Shown here one piece after another: positions 62,799-64,000 of a DNA stretch of 64,000 nucleotides. Within the stretch, counting starts at the first letter, position 1. Every line of letters begins with the position of its first letter. Where the stretch lies: positions 28,799 through 92,798 of the forward strand of contig SVRR01000003.1 of the NCBI GenBank assembly GCA_015064745.1, read 5' to 3'. This DNA is from Oscillospiraceae bacterium. GTDB taxonomy: Bacteria > Bacillota > Clostridia > Oscillospirales > CAG-272. Position numbers and translations under genes: made by a program. The notes beneath the pieces are model-generated. The model was given only the letters and a program-made list of their open reading frames with translations, was not told the origin of the DNA and made no database searches.

Positions 62799-64000
62799 TT
62801 AGCCGCCGAAGCGGGAGATGAGACTGTCGATCCAGCCCTTTTGCATGTCGGTCATGTAGGGACGCGCTTTTTGCATGGATTCCTTAACTGCCGCTTTTGC
62901 GTTCGGGTCGTAGCTTCCGTAGAGGGTGTAAACGCATACACCTTCCTTGTAGATATCCACGAAAGCAATTGCCGTGAAGGCAGGGTTCTTGCTTACGGTG
63001 TGGTCCGTAAAGTTACGGATGCTGCCCGCGAGGGTCAAGGTTTCCTTATCCATCGAGAAGAAGCTGCTCGAATGAACGGTGACGAAGGCGGCACCCGAGG
63101 TGCTTGGGCTGTCCGCTACCATCTTTTGCAGCGCTTCTCTCGTGAAGACACCGCCTGCCATTTCTACGTACTTCACAGGGGTGATCAGCATACCCATCCG
63201 GATATTCTCTTGTCCGTAAAGTTTAACGATCGCTTCAAAGTCGGAGCGCACAAGGGACGCCGTAAAGCGAAGGGCGAAGTCCTCGGTCTTATTCATGACC
63301 TTAACGCTGACTGCGCGCTGGGTCGTAGGCGTGTCGACAACCAAGGGCTTGAGGGTCGTGCCGCTTTCAAGCGTAACGTTCGTGCAGGGAGCGTAAGCAA
63401 CTTCACCGACGGAGTAGCCGACGACCGTCTTGCCGTTCAAGGAATCGGGAAGCTTGACAGTTTCACCCACAAACGGCAGAGCAGTGGTCGTGCTGTCGTC
63501 GTTTTGGATCAAGACATTCTTGATGCCAAGATAAGTTTCCAGATTGGCTTTGTTGCTAGCCTTGATAGTTTCATCCTCCGAGATGGTCAGCTTTGCCGCC
63601 TGGGAAGCAATGCTCTTGAGAAGCTCGGGATCGTCAAGCAGCTGCCGGATGACCGCACCGGGAAGCTCTACACCGTGGTAGCAGAGCAGGTCAACGAGGC
63701 GGTTTTGATTTTTCTCGTCGGAATTCAGGGGAGCATTGTACACGCGGATGGCGTATACGTCGGCGGGCATGGTGTTGAAGAGAGAGAAGCGGCGTCCGGT
63801 CTCGACGTCTCTGCCCGAAGGCTTCTTTTGGCTAAGCTCCGAATACATTGCAGCATCTACCGCAAAGGTGACGGTCGGGGTCGCCGCATTGTTATAGCCG
63901 ATGCCGTACGCAACGTTGCCGCCGTCGTCGGTCGTTTTGGTTACCTGCATAACACCTGCCGTAGGTACGAGAGCATCGCCCATTTTGCGCCAGCCTTGGT
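62799..64000 (-). CDS. LamG-like surface/exported protein, 5' end outside window
   Basis: The last 400 or so residues of a longer protein; the frame is open to the window edge. The first part (AMYSELSQKKPS ... ADVYAIRVYNAPLNSDEKNQNR) looks like the end of a LamG/concanavalin-like domain. A segment with VGETVKLPDSLNGKTVVGYSVG resembles a small beta-rich repeat. The final 170 residues, from RAVSVKVMNKTEDFALRFTAS, form another beta-rich domain seen in large exported Clostridial proteins. No signal peptide or anchor can be judged without the start. No function is assigned. Confidence 0.7.
   Translation of the reverse strand, partial: QGWRKMGDALVPTAGVMQVTKTTDDGGNVAYGIGYNNAATPTVTFAVDAAMYSELSQKKPSGRDVETGRRFSLFNTMPADVYAIRVYNAPLNSDEKNQNRLVDLLCYHGVELPGAVIRQLLDDPELLKSIASQAAKLTISEDETIKASNKANLETYLGIKNVLIQNDDSTTTALPFVGETVKLPDSLNGKTVVGYSVGEVAYAPCTNVTLESGTTLKPLVVDTPTTQRAVSVKVMNKTEDFALRFTASLVRSDFEAIVKLYGQENIRMGMLITPVKYVEMAGGVFTREALQKMVADSPSTSGAAFVTVHSSSFFSMDKETLTLAGSIRNFTDHTVSKNPAFTAIAFVDIYKEGVCVYTLYGSYDPNAKAAVKESMQKARPYMTDMQKGWIDSLISRFGG

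Overview
The window reads as chromosomal DNA of an anaerobic, spore-forming Firmicute of class Clostridia. Evidence for this is the yabP/yabQ/rqcP/hup cluster with a SpoVB-family flippase, a HemZ-type radical SAM enzyme, a DUF512 protein next to der, the dgt-dnaG-rpoD order, Gram-positive-style Shine-Dalgarno sites (AGGAGG) and many sigma-A promoters with 17-bp spacers. Family or genus cannot be fixed from sequence alone. No tRNA, rRNA, CRISPR array, insertion sequence or prophage was seen. Coding density is high. Almost everything is on the minus strand except a + strand block (about 40.7-47.6 kb), a lone oxidoreductase gene (21.3 kb) and a MarR/ABC exporter operon (58.5-62.7 kb).

Region 1 (1-8.2 kb, minus): a catabolic bacterial microcompartment (BMC) operon read from a promoter at about 8.2 kb. 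The order is acetate/propionate kinase, class II (fuculose-phosphate-type) aldolase, CoA-acylating aldehyde dehydrogenase, Zn alcohol dehydrogenase, four BMC-H shell proteins, PduL phosphotransacylase, EutN/PduN vertex protein and PduS-like Fe-S flavoprotein (cut by the window edge). Four cargo enzymes carry amphipathic encapsulation peptides. The set fits fucose/rhamnose degradation through lactaldehyde. The signature dehydratase, if there is one, must lie to the left of the window.

Region 2 (8.3-26.5 kb): DUF512-der-obg-metallophosphoesterase; a CpsC/CpsD tyrosine-kinase pair with a small broken gene; dut, uvrA and uvrB; a frameshifted Gfo/Idh/MocA oxidoreductase; ppa and an ABC-F ATPase; and the sporulation cluster yabQ-yabP-rqcP-hup. 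Region 3 (26.6-40.5 kb): SpoVB-like flippase; a probable operon cdaA - small membrane protein - FAD oxidoreductase - recJ - rel - dtd - hemZ, which puts the c-di-AMP and (p)ppGpp enzymes in one transcription unit; a PLP aminotransferase; and a divergent PRPP synthetase.

Region 4 (40.7-47.6 kb, plus): a four-gene module (Ig-like small protein, SpoIID-like protein with three peptidoglycan-binding domains, small peptidoglycan-binding protein, ClpA/C ATPase), then rpmG-secE-nusG-rplK-rplA. Region 5 (47.7-58.4 kb, minus): cardiolipin synthase, an orphan solute-binding lipoprotein, two tandem RpoD-like sigma factors behind dnaG and a dGTPase-like gene, yigZ, hflX and rpmE. Region 6 (58.5-64 kb): marR with a heterodimeric ABC exporter whose first subunit is frameshifted, and the 3' part of a LamG-like exported-protein gene.

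Three genes carry interruptions (four sites) that would each be repaired by one added base. This suggests systematic single-base deletions in the assembly rather than real pseudogenes. The observations most worth following are the BMC cargo and shell details, the tandem sigma factors, the cdaA operon without cdaR, and the peptidoglycan-binding/Clp module.
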